64,000 bases of DNA from Protonemura montana. Taxonomy: Eukaryota; Arthropoda; Insecta; Plecoptera; Nemouridae. The stretch is taken from NCBI GenBank assembly GCA_947568835.1, contig OX387610.1, positions 5,496,001 to 5,560,000 of the forward strand. Reading direction: 5' to 3'. The stretch's first letter is position 1; each line of letters opens with the position of its first letter. Shown here in pieces: positions 1-14,964 of the stretch. Below the pieces are notes generated by a model. It was given only the letters and a program-made list of their open reading frames with translations. It ran no database searches and had not been told where the DNA came from. The position numbers and the translations under genes were made by a program.

Positions 1-1292
1 ACCGCTCAGTCTCGTGCTCATCATTCAGGAGACCTCCGGGCGATACAGGTAAGCCTTCACTTGTACAGGTAAGCCTTCACTTGTACAGGTAAACCCTTCA
101 CTTGTACCGATTCGCAACAAATTACAATCTCAGGGAATATCACAAATATCTTGTTGAGATTTCACCTTGTTTTCTTATGATTATTATTCTTTAATCATCT
201 TGATATAACTTGGTTTGGTCATGACCAACATTTCATCATGTAATGTTTTACACAAGATGGTCAATCAATCAAATAATAACCAATCTATAAAGATCAAAGG
301 TTTCACAAGAAAAATCTTGCTAACATGTGGAAAACAAAATATACAGCTGTACATTTTTTATTTATATTGCAAATGCTTCCAATGGACAAAGTATTTTATT
401 ATTAACAAAACTAATTAAACTCTAAAATATCGGTGCCCAACCATGGACTCGAACCCCGAACTCTACCTGTAGCTGGAGTTGCGCTCTAACCAATTCTTAG
501 CTCCTAATAATTGCATAGCTACAACTAAGCCAGCGTCCTTCATTGCGATGTTGAATTATTTCCGCAGCAAGCTGACCCTGAACAAGGACGTGAGTGGTTC
601 AATTGACTGCAGCAACCTTGTCGAGGATGACACGACCGCGTTCATTCGCAAGTACCCGGATGTCAACCCCCGCGGAAACAACGGGTGGCGTCACAGGTGA
701 ACATGCCGTTCCATTTTAGAGAGGCCGAGACAGAATACCAATCGAAATAAGCGCCATCCATATTGTGATAGGACCACTGATCAGCTACAATGGATTGACT
801 GACTTCAATTTTGATCAGCTGGCTGGATCCTGTGCTCTATCTAGGTTATTTGAGATCAGCTGGCTGGATCCTATGCTCTATCCAGGTTATTTGAGATCAG
901 CAGGCTGGATCCTGTGCTCTATCTAGGTTATTTGAGATCAGCTGGCTGGATCCTATGCTCTATCCAGGTTAGTAGCTAGTTAGTAGCTAGTGAGAGGGTA
1001 CTCTACTCGGCAAATCTAATCAGACAGTCATTATTTAGACAGAATAGTGAATAGAGTGGACTTGCCTTGCATAGAAACTCCAGATCTCTAAGGTATCTTG
1101 CTTATCTTGATCTGCATTTCATTGATGGTTCTATTTTTTTGTTGCAGCCTGTTTGCGGTGGATTTAAATAAACGCAGGCTGGTGGAGATCGGAGCGAACG
1201 TTCGAGGCTCCGTTTTAATTGGTCAGCTTCGTTTGCTACCAGTTGGTGCGGACACGAACAGCGAGATTCTTGATGCTTTGTTTAAGCGCTAA
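1..1292 (+). CDS. 3' end of an unrecognised protein-coding gene (three exons visible)
   Basis: I do not recognise the protein. Three exons join in one frame: 1-48 (phase 0, runs off the window), 530-696 (phase 0 to 2) and 1148-1292, ending in TAA. The last exon has a good acceptor (T-run then GTTGCAG) and encodes about 48 residues including LVEIGANVRGSVLIGQLRLL and a final DALFKR. The middle exon encodes about 55 residues including LVEDDTTAFIRKYPDV and ends NNGWRH before a CACAG/GTGAAC donor. The composition is that of a normal soluble protein. The acceptor for exon 530 is weak (no strong pyrimidine tract), so its start is the least certain boundary. Intron 1 carries a repeated donor site and a tRNA-like SINE piece; intron 2 carries a 41-bp tandem repeat. 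The gene's start lies left of the window. Confidence 0.5.
43..115 (+). repeat. 20-bp tandem triplication containing three 5' splice sites
   Basis: The unit ACAGGTAAGCCTTCACTTGT occurs twice perfectly and a third time with one inserted base. Each copy contains a consensus CAG/GTAAG or CAG/GTAAA donor, so exon 1-48 is followed by three candidate donors 20 bp apart. Only the first keeps the reading frame into the next exon. Confidence 0.85.
345..505 (-). repeat. tRNA-derived SINE fragment
   Basis: On the minus strand a segment near 500-430 has a tRNA A-box-like TTGGTTAGAGCGC followed about 35 bases later by a B-box-like GGTTCGAGTCC. After it comes an A/T-rich tail with GTTAATAATAAAATAC. A B-box plus a similar tail recurs at 34390-34500 (+), and the tail alone at 24310-24440 and 55965-56050. 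This looks like a tRNA-headed SINE family, not a functional tRNA, because no acceptor-stem pairing is evident. Confidence 0.5.
803..970 (+). repeat. 41-bp tandem repeat, about 4 copies
   Basis: The unit begins GATCAGCTGGCTGGATCC and ends AGGTTATTTGA. Copies alternate between a CCTGTGCTCTATCT and a CCTATGCTCTATCC variant, so the real repeat may be an 82-bp dimer. It lies in an intron of the unrecognised gene. Confidence 0.85.
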
Positions 1293-1309
1293 TGTTATAT
1301 TTTTTCGCA

Positions 1310-1610
1310 AAAAAGAATCCTCAAATGTCTACTTTACCGACAAAAAGGAGGATGCTACTAGGTGAAGTCACAGTAAATAATAGCCAAATGAACAGTCATT
1401 TTGAGTGTAAATAACTTTCATTTCGTTATTTCTTGGACATTACTCGCATTTGAAACTGGTTTACGTTCAATTAATCTTTATTAATGCTAACCCCAACAAT
1501 TGACATGCATGTATTGATATTTTGATATTTTTTCTTGTAGAGGTTTGTTAAAAAGGATGGTTGCAAGCACCATTGGGTGGCATCTACCATACGACATTTG
1601 CTCAGCAGGA
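1310..1610 (+). repeat. dispersed repeat family R1, near full-length copy
   Basis: About 280 bp are shared with 29380-29660. Landmarks in order are AAATGTCTACTTTACCGAC, CGTTATTTCTTG, ACTCGCATTTGAAACTGG, TTCAATTAATCTTTATT and TAGAGGTTTGTTAAAAAGG. Inverted or partial copies occur at 9385-9500, 21570-21820, 23150-23500, 45085-45345, 54350-54480 and 57780-57995. No coding capacity was seen, so it is a non-autonomous element of unknown class. Confidence 0.6.
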
Positions 1611-3009
1611 TGTTAAACATAATTGCAGGTCGACTTAACCTGTTAACTCAATTGTCTGATCAAATATGTCACAAGATCCTTCTGTGATTGGAAAAGATTA
1701 TTTAAGCAATATTCGTTGGCTAATACTGACCTGACTTCATTCAACACCTGGTAACGTAAGACTACTTGGTACCAAAGCACAAGATAGACTTGATTATAAC
1801 GGGTACAACCAAAAGTCAAATTATGAAAGAAACTGTGGACAGTTTTAATTGCTGCCTTGAAATGTTTTTATAAACTGCCTTAAACAATTATTTTGATATT
1901 CTCTTCGATTCTTATTATGATGATGAAAAATCCATGCCAAGCTTTTATGGCTGTTAAGATAAATAAAAACCATTTCATCATTATTATGAGTTGTCGAGAT
2001 CTTCGGGATGGGGGTCGGCTCTGCTAGCAGAGCACCGTTTATTAAAAACACGCATGTCAAAATCCTTAGTAAATGACGATCTCCTAAAGACACAATTAGT
2101 GCGGGGTTTTCAGCGGTCAAGAATCTAACAGTCCATGAACTTGTTATTTACCTGGCAACAGCCAATCAGAAATTGTTCTTTGTTGCTTAACGGTCTGCTA
2201 ATTACGTAAGTCCGCTGAAAAATCGGCATTTAGTCCACCTAGCCTGTTGGAAGCCGTGCCGCTCAAAAGCTCCTCACATCCTGTGTATTTTTCCCGTCTC
2301 CATCTTCGGGTCGGCGATCCCTGCAACCTTTTTATCAATGTTGAACGCTTGCTGTCGGATTCGATACTTTTTCACCTGACTCGCTTGGGCTTCTTGCTTG
2401 CCAACCATAGCCAACTTGGCTCCCAGCGATCGAGCTGATTTAAGCGATAATGGTGCACCGCCAAGAGTATCACTGATGCAGCGAAGCCACCAACAAAATG
2501 TACGGTAACTGCGAGAATTGAATGTAAAACATATTGAACCAAAGAATGGATCTTCCCCAAAGATGAAGAATGAACATTAACAGGTATATATTCTAATTAG
2601 GTAATAAGTAGTAATAAGATGGTTTTCTAGATCAGGGAAGAAATTGTATTTTCTTTCATTTGAGTCTACCCATTATTGAGTCAATAAACACACACATATT
2701 ACACATCCACATCGAAGGAAAATCAAATTTCTACAACAAATACCTTTCCCAATATTCAGTTGCTCGGGTAATCATAGTCACGTTACTTTAGAGTAAAACA
2801 TTCGCTAGCTACGAAGCTAGAGTTCCTAAATTGTATGCCAAAGAACCACTCACTGTCTTGGATGAGAAAACGCTATTAAGGTTATTCAAATTTTCCGCAT
2901 ACGACTTGAAACCGTTAATAAATCTTGCGACCCAGAGAAACAAACCCACCGCCGACGCGACACCAACCATCCGAGACATTGTAACCGCACGACGAAGCTC
3001 CACAAAGTT
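1611..3009. other. intergenic region between the unknown gene and SMU1
   Basis: Both flanking genes end here (convergent). I see no ORF with exon-like flanks or conserved motif. The SMU1 3' UTR must lie at the right side, but I could not place a clear poly(A) signal for it. Confidence 0.4.
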
Positions 3010-6314
<3,305 letters not shown>

Positions 6315-7440
6315 AGTAGTGCCGGTTTTAGTACTGTCTTCTTATTTTCTATAACAAATCAACACGGGATTCGCGAGGTTAGGCTCTGGAAGTATGGACA
6401 TCAACACACAACCGCCATGTTAGGCCACTTTTGGCTCCAAAATTTAAACTTTCCGTAGTTCTTGTTTGGTTTTCTCGATAACAGACATTTCAATTTTTCT
6501 ACAGATATCGGTTTCATGTTCCTACATGCTTTTTGTTAACTTATTTCTCGAATTTAATGAATTTAATTATTTGCCTTTCTATATTTTAGAGAAAAAGGGA
6601 CTAAGAGGCTACTAATGGACCATATTAAATAACCAACCATGCCCAAACCGACATTCTTATCTGAGCGTGAAATTTCATTATCAACTATAATAATCTTAAT
6701 TTTGGGAATATAACGCCCTAATAAGTAAATGATGATATAACATATGTGACACACTATGTATTATATAATCATTTATGTAAGGGACACATAACTTTACGTA
6801 CGCATTCCAGTTGCAACCCTCCTCGTAATTATTACATAACGTCCAAAGGTGTTAGCAAAGTCCATTTCCATGGCTCATCTGGGTATCGATCCTAAACGTA
6901 CTTATAAATCATGCAATATTATTATAGTATTTATAGTGCCATAACTCAATATTAAAAATGTTGATAGTGACGTATTCAATATCAATATGAGGTAAATTAT
7001 AGTAGAGGTCTTCAGGACTTGTTTTATCCATTAAATGTTATAATTAAATACAAGGCGAGTCTCTGCTTCTTGATACTAACTTTATTATTACAGAATTTAA
7101 TATCAGGAAGGTTAAGTTAAATATCTAAATTGTTTATGTAACCCCTTGCAGTACGCACTAGGCAGTTGTAAGGTAAGTTTCTCTGATTCAAAATAGGATA
7201 AATAGGTAAACTATATGGAATCGACTTTTGCAGATCGGTTGACCAGTTCGGACAGTTCAAACACTTTTCAAAAAACCCGTTTTAATAGTTTATTTTAAAA
7301 GACACGGGGGCGTTTGGTTTACAGCAAATATAGCGCACCCTATTTTTTATGGCCCCTACGTAACTACGTATACGTACGTATTGAGTATCTGTCATATAAT
7401 TCAAACGTGCGGCCCTTATCAGCAAAGAAGAGCATAGTTG
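6315..7440. other. intergenic region upstream of SMU1
   Basis: A/T-rich DNA holding the SMU1 5' UTR and promoter near 6315-6500 by position. No coding exon is supported. Short ORFs here lack exon-like context. Confidence 0.4.
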
Positions 7441-7529
7441 CTGATATATTTGAGCGATAAACCACCATTGTCATGTGCCGTCATGTACACCTTTAGCTGA
7501 TTGATCTCGCGGATTTTGATAAGGCAACT

Positions 7530-7620
7530 TGATCAATTCCGGAGCAGAGATCGCGGTGTTTTTTGTGAAGTGGTAATCATTCGTTTTGACAGTTGTGACC
7601 TGTTAGTTGTGCTGTGCAGA
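7530..7620 (+). other. possible non-coding first exon with donor site
   Basis: A more G/C-rich stretch ends in GTGCAGACG/GTGAGTGC, a strong 5' splice site. The first coding exon of the ABCA gene has an acceptor just upstream of its ATG (after GAGCAG at about 16711), so that gene needs an upstream untranslated exon. This is one candidate, about 9 kb away. The link is inference only. Confidence 0.2.
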
Positions 7621-7738
7621 CGGTGAGTGCTGACATATATTTGAGTTGTGATACTCATTTGTTGTCTAGAGTTTGCTTAAAGGCCGTGCATAGTTTTAGA
7701 AGGGTTTGGATAATTTTTTATTTTCAAAATACTATTTC

Positions 7739-8076
7739 TTATTCTCACTCTAAACAGGTTTTGGAAATATACATTGCAGTAGAATAGGGATTGCTAAAAT
7801 AAAATATTGTAAAGTATTCTTCAAGTTTATTTGGTATTGTATGGTTTTCTATGGTTTTTTATGATGTTCTATGGTATTGTATGGTACTTTTGGCTGTGGT
7901 CCTTTTTAGAGATTTTTGATAGGGCATCAAAGAAAACTCGAGACACGTTTAAACCAAAATGCCCACTCCCTCAAAATCTTAAGGTGCCGTTAGGCAGCGG
8001 GTACTGCTAGTTCTCACTCTAAACAGGTGTTGGAAATAGACATTGCAGTGGAATAGGGATTGCTAAAATAAAATAA
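7739..8076. repeat. about 65-bp direct repeats flanking a dispersed element
   Basis: 7739-7806 and 8012-8076 are near-identical, both starting TTCTCACTCTAAACAGG and containing GGAATAGGGATTGCTAAAAT-like sequence. Between them lies a segment (about 7880-8010) with ACCAAAATGCCCACT and GGCAGCGGGTACTGCTAG. That segment recurs at 9955-10060, where it is not flanked by the direct repeat. Confidence 0.7.
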
Positions 8077-9950
8077 AGGAAACTAAAACACATTTTAGGA
8101 AGTAGTTCGGCATATTTTCTAATTCTGCTCGACCATCTGTTGCTTCATGTTGTAAAACAAGGACAATCAGCCAAGTTCGCACTTAAAAATATAATCAATA
8201 AACCTGCCTCACTCTTTACACCATTATACCTGATTACACGTTTGGTTGATATCGGAAAAGCCATTAAAATTTCATTTTTTTTCCAACTACTCACTACTAG
8301 TTACTAAAACACACTTTTTTTCGAAGGTTTGAAGGTTTGATGGTAAAATGCGTCTACCTGTAATTATATTAAATATATTTTTTTAATAAACTAAAGATTA
8401 GCAAACCAAGTTTAATATTATTTCTCGCATGAAATAGAACAGGAGTAAATTAGTACCTACTTCAAAGACATAATAGTTAGTAATTTACTTGTTGGAGATC
8501 GCAAAACTGGAAAGTACATTCTTAACAATTGCGATCATAAATCGTGTTTAATCAACCATCGCAACGTAACTATTTCACACCGCGTCGAACGTTCATGATC
8601 GACTTTTACGTGTGCTTTTTTTTTTACCTTCAATTGCGTTGTGCAAGTTTCATTAGATATAGCAAGGAAATCGGCAATGAAAGTATACGAAATGTTCGCA
8701 AAACTGTGCGTTTCGCGAGGATTTTTGCATCAGATGTCATATTCTAAAGTTTAAACAGCAAAAAAAATATTTTTCAAACAAAAACTAGTCATTAAAAATT
8801 TTTTAAAACGTGATTGGACGAATATGAATATTGAATTTAGGCTCATTTTACAGGGGATTGACTAATGACATACCAGTGATGTAGCTTGTTTTCATTTATC
8901 TACGCCTTACATGCCAGCTATCAGAAACGGCATCATTAGATTATTGCAAATTCACCGAAGTCGAACGGAGATAACTTTATTACTTTTAAGATTTCTGTGA
9001 TACAGGTTAATATCACAAGCAGATTGACGTTTCAAAATTTAAATATATTCAGAGATTGCATTTATTTTAGTGCCGATTTATACTGCCGACAGTAAACAGG
9101 TAAACAAAAGTTATTTTTAAATACTTACATATGAAAAAGTGTCAAAATAAAAGAGGTAAAGGAGCTAAATTTACTCTCACTTCAACTCTTAAATTAATTC
9201 CACCAGATAGTTACGAAGAGAAAAGTGTAATGTAAAATTAATCTTTTTTTAATAGCTAAAATAGCTAAATAAAAACCATACAAACAAAGAAACAAACAAA
9301 AGCAACTAAATAATAAGAAAACAATTAAATAATTAAAATATCGTTAAGGTTAGCATTAATACAAATAAATAAATAAAATCTGAACTAGTCTTAAATGCGA
9401 GTAGTCTGCGAGAAATAATGAAACAAAATTTCTTAACACTCGAGACGACAATGACTCGAATCTAATAGAATCATTAATTTTTTGTCGAGGTTAAGTAGTA
9501 ATTAGGCGGTTATTTTAATTTCGCACCAGCGCAAGGCCTTCTGACTTTACCCATAAACTCAATGGCATAGAGTTGGTGCAAAGCGACAGAAAATGCACCT
9601 CGACGACAAAATATGCGTCATGCGAACACGTGGAAACCATTCTATGGATGATTCGTACTTTGGACCGTCCTTCGGAAGGGACAAGGTTACGTCAGTGTGT
9701 CGTTCTTTCTAGACTTGCTATCTGATAAGAAAGATAACTGTCATAAAAACTAACATTGAACATGTCGATTGGGGTACATTTTCGCGTGTGCACATAGCAA
9801 TATATTCTTTTTATCGCTAAAGTAAGTTACATAATCCATAAATACTGAAAATAAATTTTCGAAATTGTCATCGTGGTCACTTTGGAATTCACAGAGTTTC
9901 CACAATGCAGTGACCCCGAGTGACTTAAGCGGCAAATTTCAAATTCAATA
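8077..9950. other. intergenic A/T-rich region with repeat fragments
   Basis: No gene is supported. It contains a partial inverted R1 copy near 9385-9500 and a short piece of the 5S-SINE middle (ACCGTCCTTCGGAAGGGAC-like) near 9660-9690. The 67-codon ORF at 8544-8747 has no recognisable features. Confidence 0.4.
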
Positions 9951-9951
9951 A

Positions 9952-10062
9952 ACGGGGGTACTTTTGGTTGTGGTCCCATTAGAGGCTTTACATTTGAAAC
10001 CAAAATGCCCACTTTCTCAAAATATAAAGCGGCCGTAGGCAGCGGGTTCTGCTAGTACTGAA
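9952..10062 (+). repeat. second copy of the TGCCCACT...GCAGCGGG dispersed element
   Basis: It matches about 7885-8010: GGTACTTTTGG, TGTGGTCC, ACCAAAATGCCCACTT and GGCAGCGGGTTCTGCTAG appear in the same order. Class unknown. Confidence 0.6.
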
Positions 10063-10095
10063 AATAATGTATGAAATTAATGTAAAAAATGCTCG

Positions 10096-10097
<2 letters not shown>

Positions 10098-10148
<51 letters not shown>
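10098..10148. repeat. (AAT)n microsatellite at the retrotransposon 3' end
   Basis: About 16 perfect AAT triplets abut the 3' end of the minus-strand non-LTR element at 10150. A simple-repeat tail of this kind is typical of several non-LTR clades. Confidence 0.85.
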
Positions 10149-10191
10149 GCATTTTATTTCCAGATTGGTCATTACAAATAACATTGGAAAG

Positions 10192-13035
10192 TCACACAAT
10201 ATTTACAATCTCGTTATTAATAAACTCATTAACAGAATAAAAGCAGTTGCCCATTAAATAGTTTTTCAGTCTGCTTGAAAAATCTTTATCGTTACTTTTA
10301 CATTTTATATCCATTGGTAAATGATTAAATAATTTCACACCACATGCAATAGGTCCTTTACTGTAATTTATTGTTGTTAAGTCATATAAGTTAATCTTTG
10401 CCCTTAATGTATAATCGTGGTGTTTATCATTACTTTCTTTGGTTAAATACTTATTATTAATAACATACATCACAATAGTAAAAATATATAAGCATGGTAA
10501 TGTCATAATTCCATATTTTTTAAAAAGTGGCTTAGTCGAATCTTTAAAATACACTCCTGGATTTGTCGGCTCATAGCTTGCATTAGCCAGGTATTTGATG
10601 GCCCTCTTCTGTAGTCGAAACAATTTAATAATGTGTGGTGAATGACCCCACAAGACTATACCATATAGGAGATTGGAATGGACATATGCAAAATAAACAA
10701 GTTTTGCTGTGCTGAAGTTACATAATTTTAAAATCCTTTTAACTAAATAGCACCCTGACGATATTTTCTGTGCAGTATTATTTATGTGGGTTATCCATTT
10801 CAGTCGATAGTCTATTGTCACACCGAGAAATTTCGTCTCATCCACTACTCTAATGCTTTTCCCATTCATATATAAGAGTGGTGTCATATAGCCATCTTGT
10901 TTGTCATTAAAACGAATAATTACAGTCTTATCAGTGTTGAGTTTAAGTTCATTTTTTAAGCTCCAATCAGTCATTTGATTTACTGCCAGTTTGCTATTTT
11001 CTACTATGCAGCTAACATTTTCACTTACGAGAACTGTGGTGTCGTCTGCAAAAGTAGTCAGAGAGCCTTTTGTCACCGCAGTTTCCAGTTCATTTATGTA
11101 GATTATGAACAATATCGGAGCAATTGAACTACCCTGGGGCACGCCTACATTTATTACCTCTTCATCAGAATAAGTGACTCCTATTGTTTGATGTGTTATC
11201 TTCACTACCTGTTTTCTATTTCTAAGAAATGTTTGAACCCAATTGTTAGCCACTCCGCGGATGCCCATACCTTGTAGTTTCATTAATAGCAAGTCGTGAT
11301 TTACCAAATCAAACGCTTTTGTGTAGTCAAAGAAAATACCGTAATTCCTGCTATTCATTTGCGTGGATGACATTAATCGATTTACGAAATTTGATATTGC
11401 AGTCGTAGTGGATCTATCCTTTCTGAAACCATGTTGGCATTCACTTAATAACCCATACCTCTCTAAAAATGCAACTAATCGAGCACAATACGCATTTTCG
11501 AGTAGTTTTGAGAATACAGATTGGAGTGCTATTGGCCTGTAGTTATTCATTGTTGTTTTGTCACCCTTTTTATATATCGGACAAACAATCGACAATTTTA
11601 ATGCTTCAGGGAAGACTCCTGTCGCGAACGAAGTGTTTATTATGTATATAAGAGGTTCCGCTAAATATACAGCAGCATTTTTCAATATGTTAGGTGGAAC
11701 CTCATCATAACCTGCTGTCCGTTTTTTTGTAATTTTTTCCATAATTTCGTGGTATTCCTTTAGAGTCACAGGGTATAAGAAAAAGTTATTATTAGAAGCT
11801 ATTGCGGTCTTCACCAATGGGATGGTGTTACTTGCGCTAGCGGCAGATATAATAAAGTGCTTATTAAACAAATTAGCCACTTTTCTTGGGGATGTTATTT
11901 CGACATCTTCATTTACAATTTTCAACTCCTTCTTCTCATTCATTTTTGACTTTTTACATTTATTCCCATTATTTTTATCAATAATTGACCAAGCTGCCCT
12001 AGACTTGTTGCTAGAGTTTGTTATGATTTTACTATTATACTGTTTTATAGTATTTTTAATTTCTAATGAGTACAATGCTTGAACTTTCGTATACATTAGT
12101 TTATCCATGAGACTGCCTGTAGCTCTTGACAATTGATACCGGGTTATTACCTCTTTACTTCTATTTAAAAGTTCAGGCGTGTACCACACTTTATTGTTAG
12201 ACGACCTTACCCCTCTGTTCTTAGTTTGCCGGCAGGGAAACGCTGTGTCGAAGCAGTGTTTAAACCTACGGCTGAATTGTTCAAATGCGTCGTTGACCTC
12301 TTTAGCTTTTAATGTTGATTCCCAATTGACCTCACTCAGTATAGATAAGAACATATCAACGTTGCTCGGTTTGAATGACCTTATGAGTACCTTTTTAGTT
12401 TCCTTGTTATTGTTTATAATTATAGGTTCATCTCTTTTTATATGTACCAGTTGCCCAAGATGATCAGCAAGTCCAAGCTCTAAATTTTTAATAAACGAAA
12501 CGTCTGCGCTATTTGTAACCACATTATCGATTACTGTTGATGAAGCGCCACTTTTAGTTTTCGTTATTCTAGTTGGTTCAATATTTAGTAAGTGGCAATT
12601 TGTTATAGCTACGGCATCTTTAAATGCATTTCCACCTGATACCTCGTTTAGATCAATGTTGAAATCACCAATTAACACAACTTCGCTATCCTTACAATTA
12701 ACATATTCAAGCATTTCAATTATCCTGGTAAGAAATATATTTACATTAGATTTGGGAGGACGGTAACACACTATCAATACAATTTTCCTCGGAACAATCA
12801 TCTCTATAGAGCATAATTCTAATTCCCCTTCCACTGCTTGTTTATCAATATCATTTCTGCTCACAAAATCACATTCTAAGTTGACATGAATGGTAAAAAT
12901 GCTAGAAGATCTGCAGCCCCGTAGCCAGTGCAGTACAAATAAAAAAGGTGGCTGAATGGACGTGGGGGAGGGGAAAGTTATCATAATTGTGTTAGATTTA
13001 ATTTTTGTTGGAGTGTGCGTAGTATGTTCACACAC
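10192..13035 (-). mobile_element. non-LTR (LINE) retrotransposon, endonuclease C-terminal part plus reverse transcriptase, 5'-truncated
   Basis: A continuous 947-codon frame. The first 45-50 residues look unrelated, so the element itself probably begins near 12890-12905. Then comes the C-terminal half of an apurinic-like endonuclease: CYRPPKSN at about 90, IGDFNIDL at 122-129 and a DNVVTN...LADH block at 170-191. The reverse transcriptase follows: KKRTAGYDEVPPNILK near 437, YRPIALQSVFSKLLE near 499, GFRKDRSTTT near 536, YTKAFDLVNH near 571, GVPQGSS at 631 and the catalytic FADD at 662-665. No RNase H domain is obvious in the remaining roughly 280 residues. A short 3' end and an (AAT)n tail follow. 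The motif style fits the CR1/Jockey/I group, but I cannot name the clade. The frame is undamaged from the truncation to the stop, suggesting a recent insertion. Confidence 0.93.
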
Positions 13036-13103
13036 CCAAAACTTATTACGAGCTCAGATATTTAAAAAATCCGTTATTTACCTGATTGATTGATTATTTG
13101 ATT

Positions 13104-13520
13104 AAGTCGTGGGGTTTAACGAAGCACTGTTTTGACAACGGGCCCTGCGGCACTGATGTAATGGCGTCGGTTAATGAGTGGATGATCATGATGAAGCTAG
13201 CCTAGAAGGGAGGAGAAAAAACCCGATGCCGACACGCAGCCTACTCCTTTCGAAGAGCACCAAGCGGACCACCGGCTTAACGTCCCTTCCGAAGAACGGT
13301 ACAATTCGCAAATTACAGGATTCCTCCACAAATCCATGCTGTCGAGAGGTTGATAAGCAAGGCGAGTAGAGTTTCTGTACTAATATTTATCCGTCCAGCC
13401 TTTCTTCCGAACAGAACTGGTCATGTGTATGATGGTCACCCATCCAATACCTGACTCAGCGCAGTGTTGTTTAACTTCGGTGACCTCACGAGTACCAGTG
13501 TTCCCAACAGGCCAAATTAC
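13104..13520 (-). mobile_element. 5S rRNA-derived SINE, near full-length
   Basis: Read on the minus strand: a 5S-like head (GAAGTTAAACAACACTGCG, then GTATTGGATGGGTGACC, which match the A box and C box of the 5S internal promoter). Next is a middle with the CGTCCCTTCCGAAG hairpin motif, and then a tail ending in GTCAAAACAGTGC and a TTAAACC-like sequence. It is one of six long copies in the window. Confidence 0.75.
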
Positions 13521-14242
13521 TCTTCCACGGTTTAATCGCGGTGAGGAAGTCAGAATTTATTGTAATACTGCAATGAATTAGCTAAATTTGTAAATCAATG
13601 CCAGGAACGGAACCAGCTGGATGCTATTATGATGATACAGTCAAAATTCTTATCAAAAAACTTTAAATTAAGAAGCTCCAAAATAAGGGGTATTATTTTT
13701 AAAGTTTCCGTTTATCAGCTTATTATTTTTGGATAAGAGGGCGGGTGTACGTCGTGCACCCGCGTTTATAACCAGGACTACATCACTTCCTGCTGGAATC
13801 CCTCACGATTCTTCCCATGCGAATCAATATATTCTACAGAAAAAAATAAAACTCATTTTACCTCATCATAGCAACTGTACAGACTGTGGTGACCAAACGC
13901 TTGGCACCTTAACGACGGTCGTAAGAACAATTTAAGATATATTTTCTCAAGTTCACACAGATAATTTTTGACCTCCCCTGCAGCATTTGCTTTAACAAAG
14001 GTTTACACACCCCAGAGGTAGTTCCGCATTTTAAATTATGTAACAAAGCGTTTGCAGACAGTAATTTCACTTAGGTGAACGACTCTGAGCCAAAGAACCG
14101 TTCGAACCAGAACCAGCCAAACAACGCATGCGTGCCAAGAATGAAAATAAAATTAAAGAAAATCAATTTTTTGTTACTGGAAATATGTTTTAATTAAAAA
14201 TCGTGCAAATCAATTGGAATTTAAATTCAATTTACCGATGGT
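13521..14242. other. intergenic, no gene seen
   Basis: Lies between two 5S-SINE copies. No exon-like ORF or recognised motif. Confidence 0.4.
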
Positions 14243-14645
14243 TTAGCGTCTTTGGAACACCAATTTACGATCACTTAAGTTAAGCAACACTGCGTTAGGT
14301 CAGGTATTGGATGGCTGACCATCATGCTCGCCAGTTATGTTCCGGGAGAGAGGTTAGAGGGATGTGACCTTGACCTTGCTTATCAACTGGATAATCAGGT
14401 TGATTGATTGCAGGTTGATCAGCAGGCAGCTGATTGATTTGTGGAGGAATCCTATTGTTTGAGTTGTACCGTCCTTCGGAAGGCACGTTAAGCCGATGCT
14501 CTTGATGCTCTTCGACAGGAGTAGGCTATGTGCCGGCACCGTGTTTCCCCCCTCATTTCTAGGCTAGGTTAGGTTCATCATCATCCTCATCATCAACCAC
14601 TCATTCACAGACCCCATTAAACCAGTGCCGGGCGGTTTGTTTTCA
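14243..14645 (+). mobile_element. 5S rRNA-derived SINE, diverged copy
   Basis: The head has AAGTTAAGCAACACTGCG and GGTATTGGATGGCTGACC. The middle has GTACCGTCCTTCGGAAGGCAC and the tail has ACCAGTGCCGGGCGG. More diverged than the copies at 46150 and 62905. Confidence 0.7.
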
Positions 14646-14883
14646 AATCAACAATCAATCATGTTAAAAATCACGTTTTCTTTGATACACTTGAACTGAT
14701 TCTTGCAAACGTATTTTGTGGCTCTTTTGTAAATTATTGATCTGACATCTGTCATGAAACTGTCCGTTTGAAGTTCAAAAAGTTCAAAGCAGTTCAAGAT
14801 GCATTATTGAACACGGAAGCTACGTAGAAACACGCAACCCGTAACAGCATTTCCGGTGACTTTATTTTGAACCAGCTTAGAAT

Positions 14884-14964
14884 ATGAGTTGCTTGCCTGT
14901 GGAGAGGTCTGTTGGATTGCTCGAACTTGAAATTTTATATGACAGTGCGCTTGCTGTCGATAAG
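14884..14964 (+). other. possible first coding exon or upstream ORF
   Basis: An ATG opens 27 codons (MSCLPVERSVGLLELEILYD, then SALAVDK) up to a GATAAG/GTAAAG donor. The composition is protein-like, but I found no partner exon. Joined in phase 0 to the ABCA exon that begins near 16712 it would meet TAA at once, so it could only be an upstream ORF of that gene or the start of something else. Weak call. Confidence 0.2.

Noticed and set aside
430-505. Functional tRNA gene on the minus strand
   Set aside because: A- and B-box-like sequences are present, but no acceptor stem or clear anticodon arm; it fits a SINE head.
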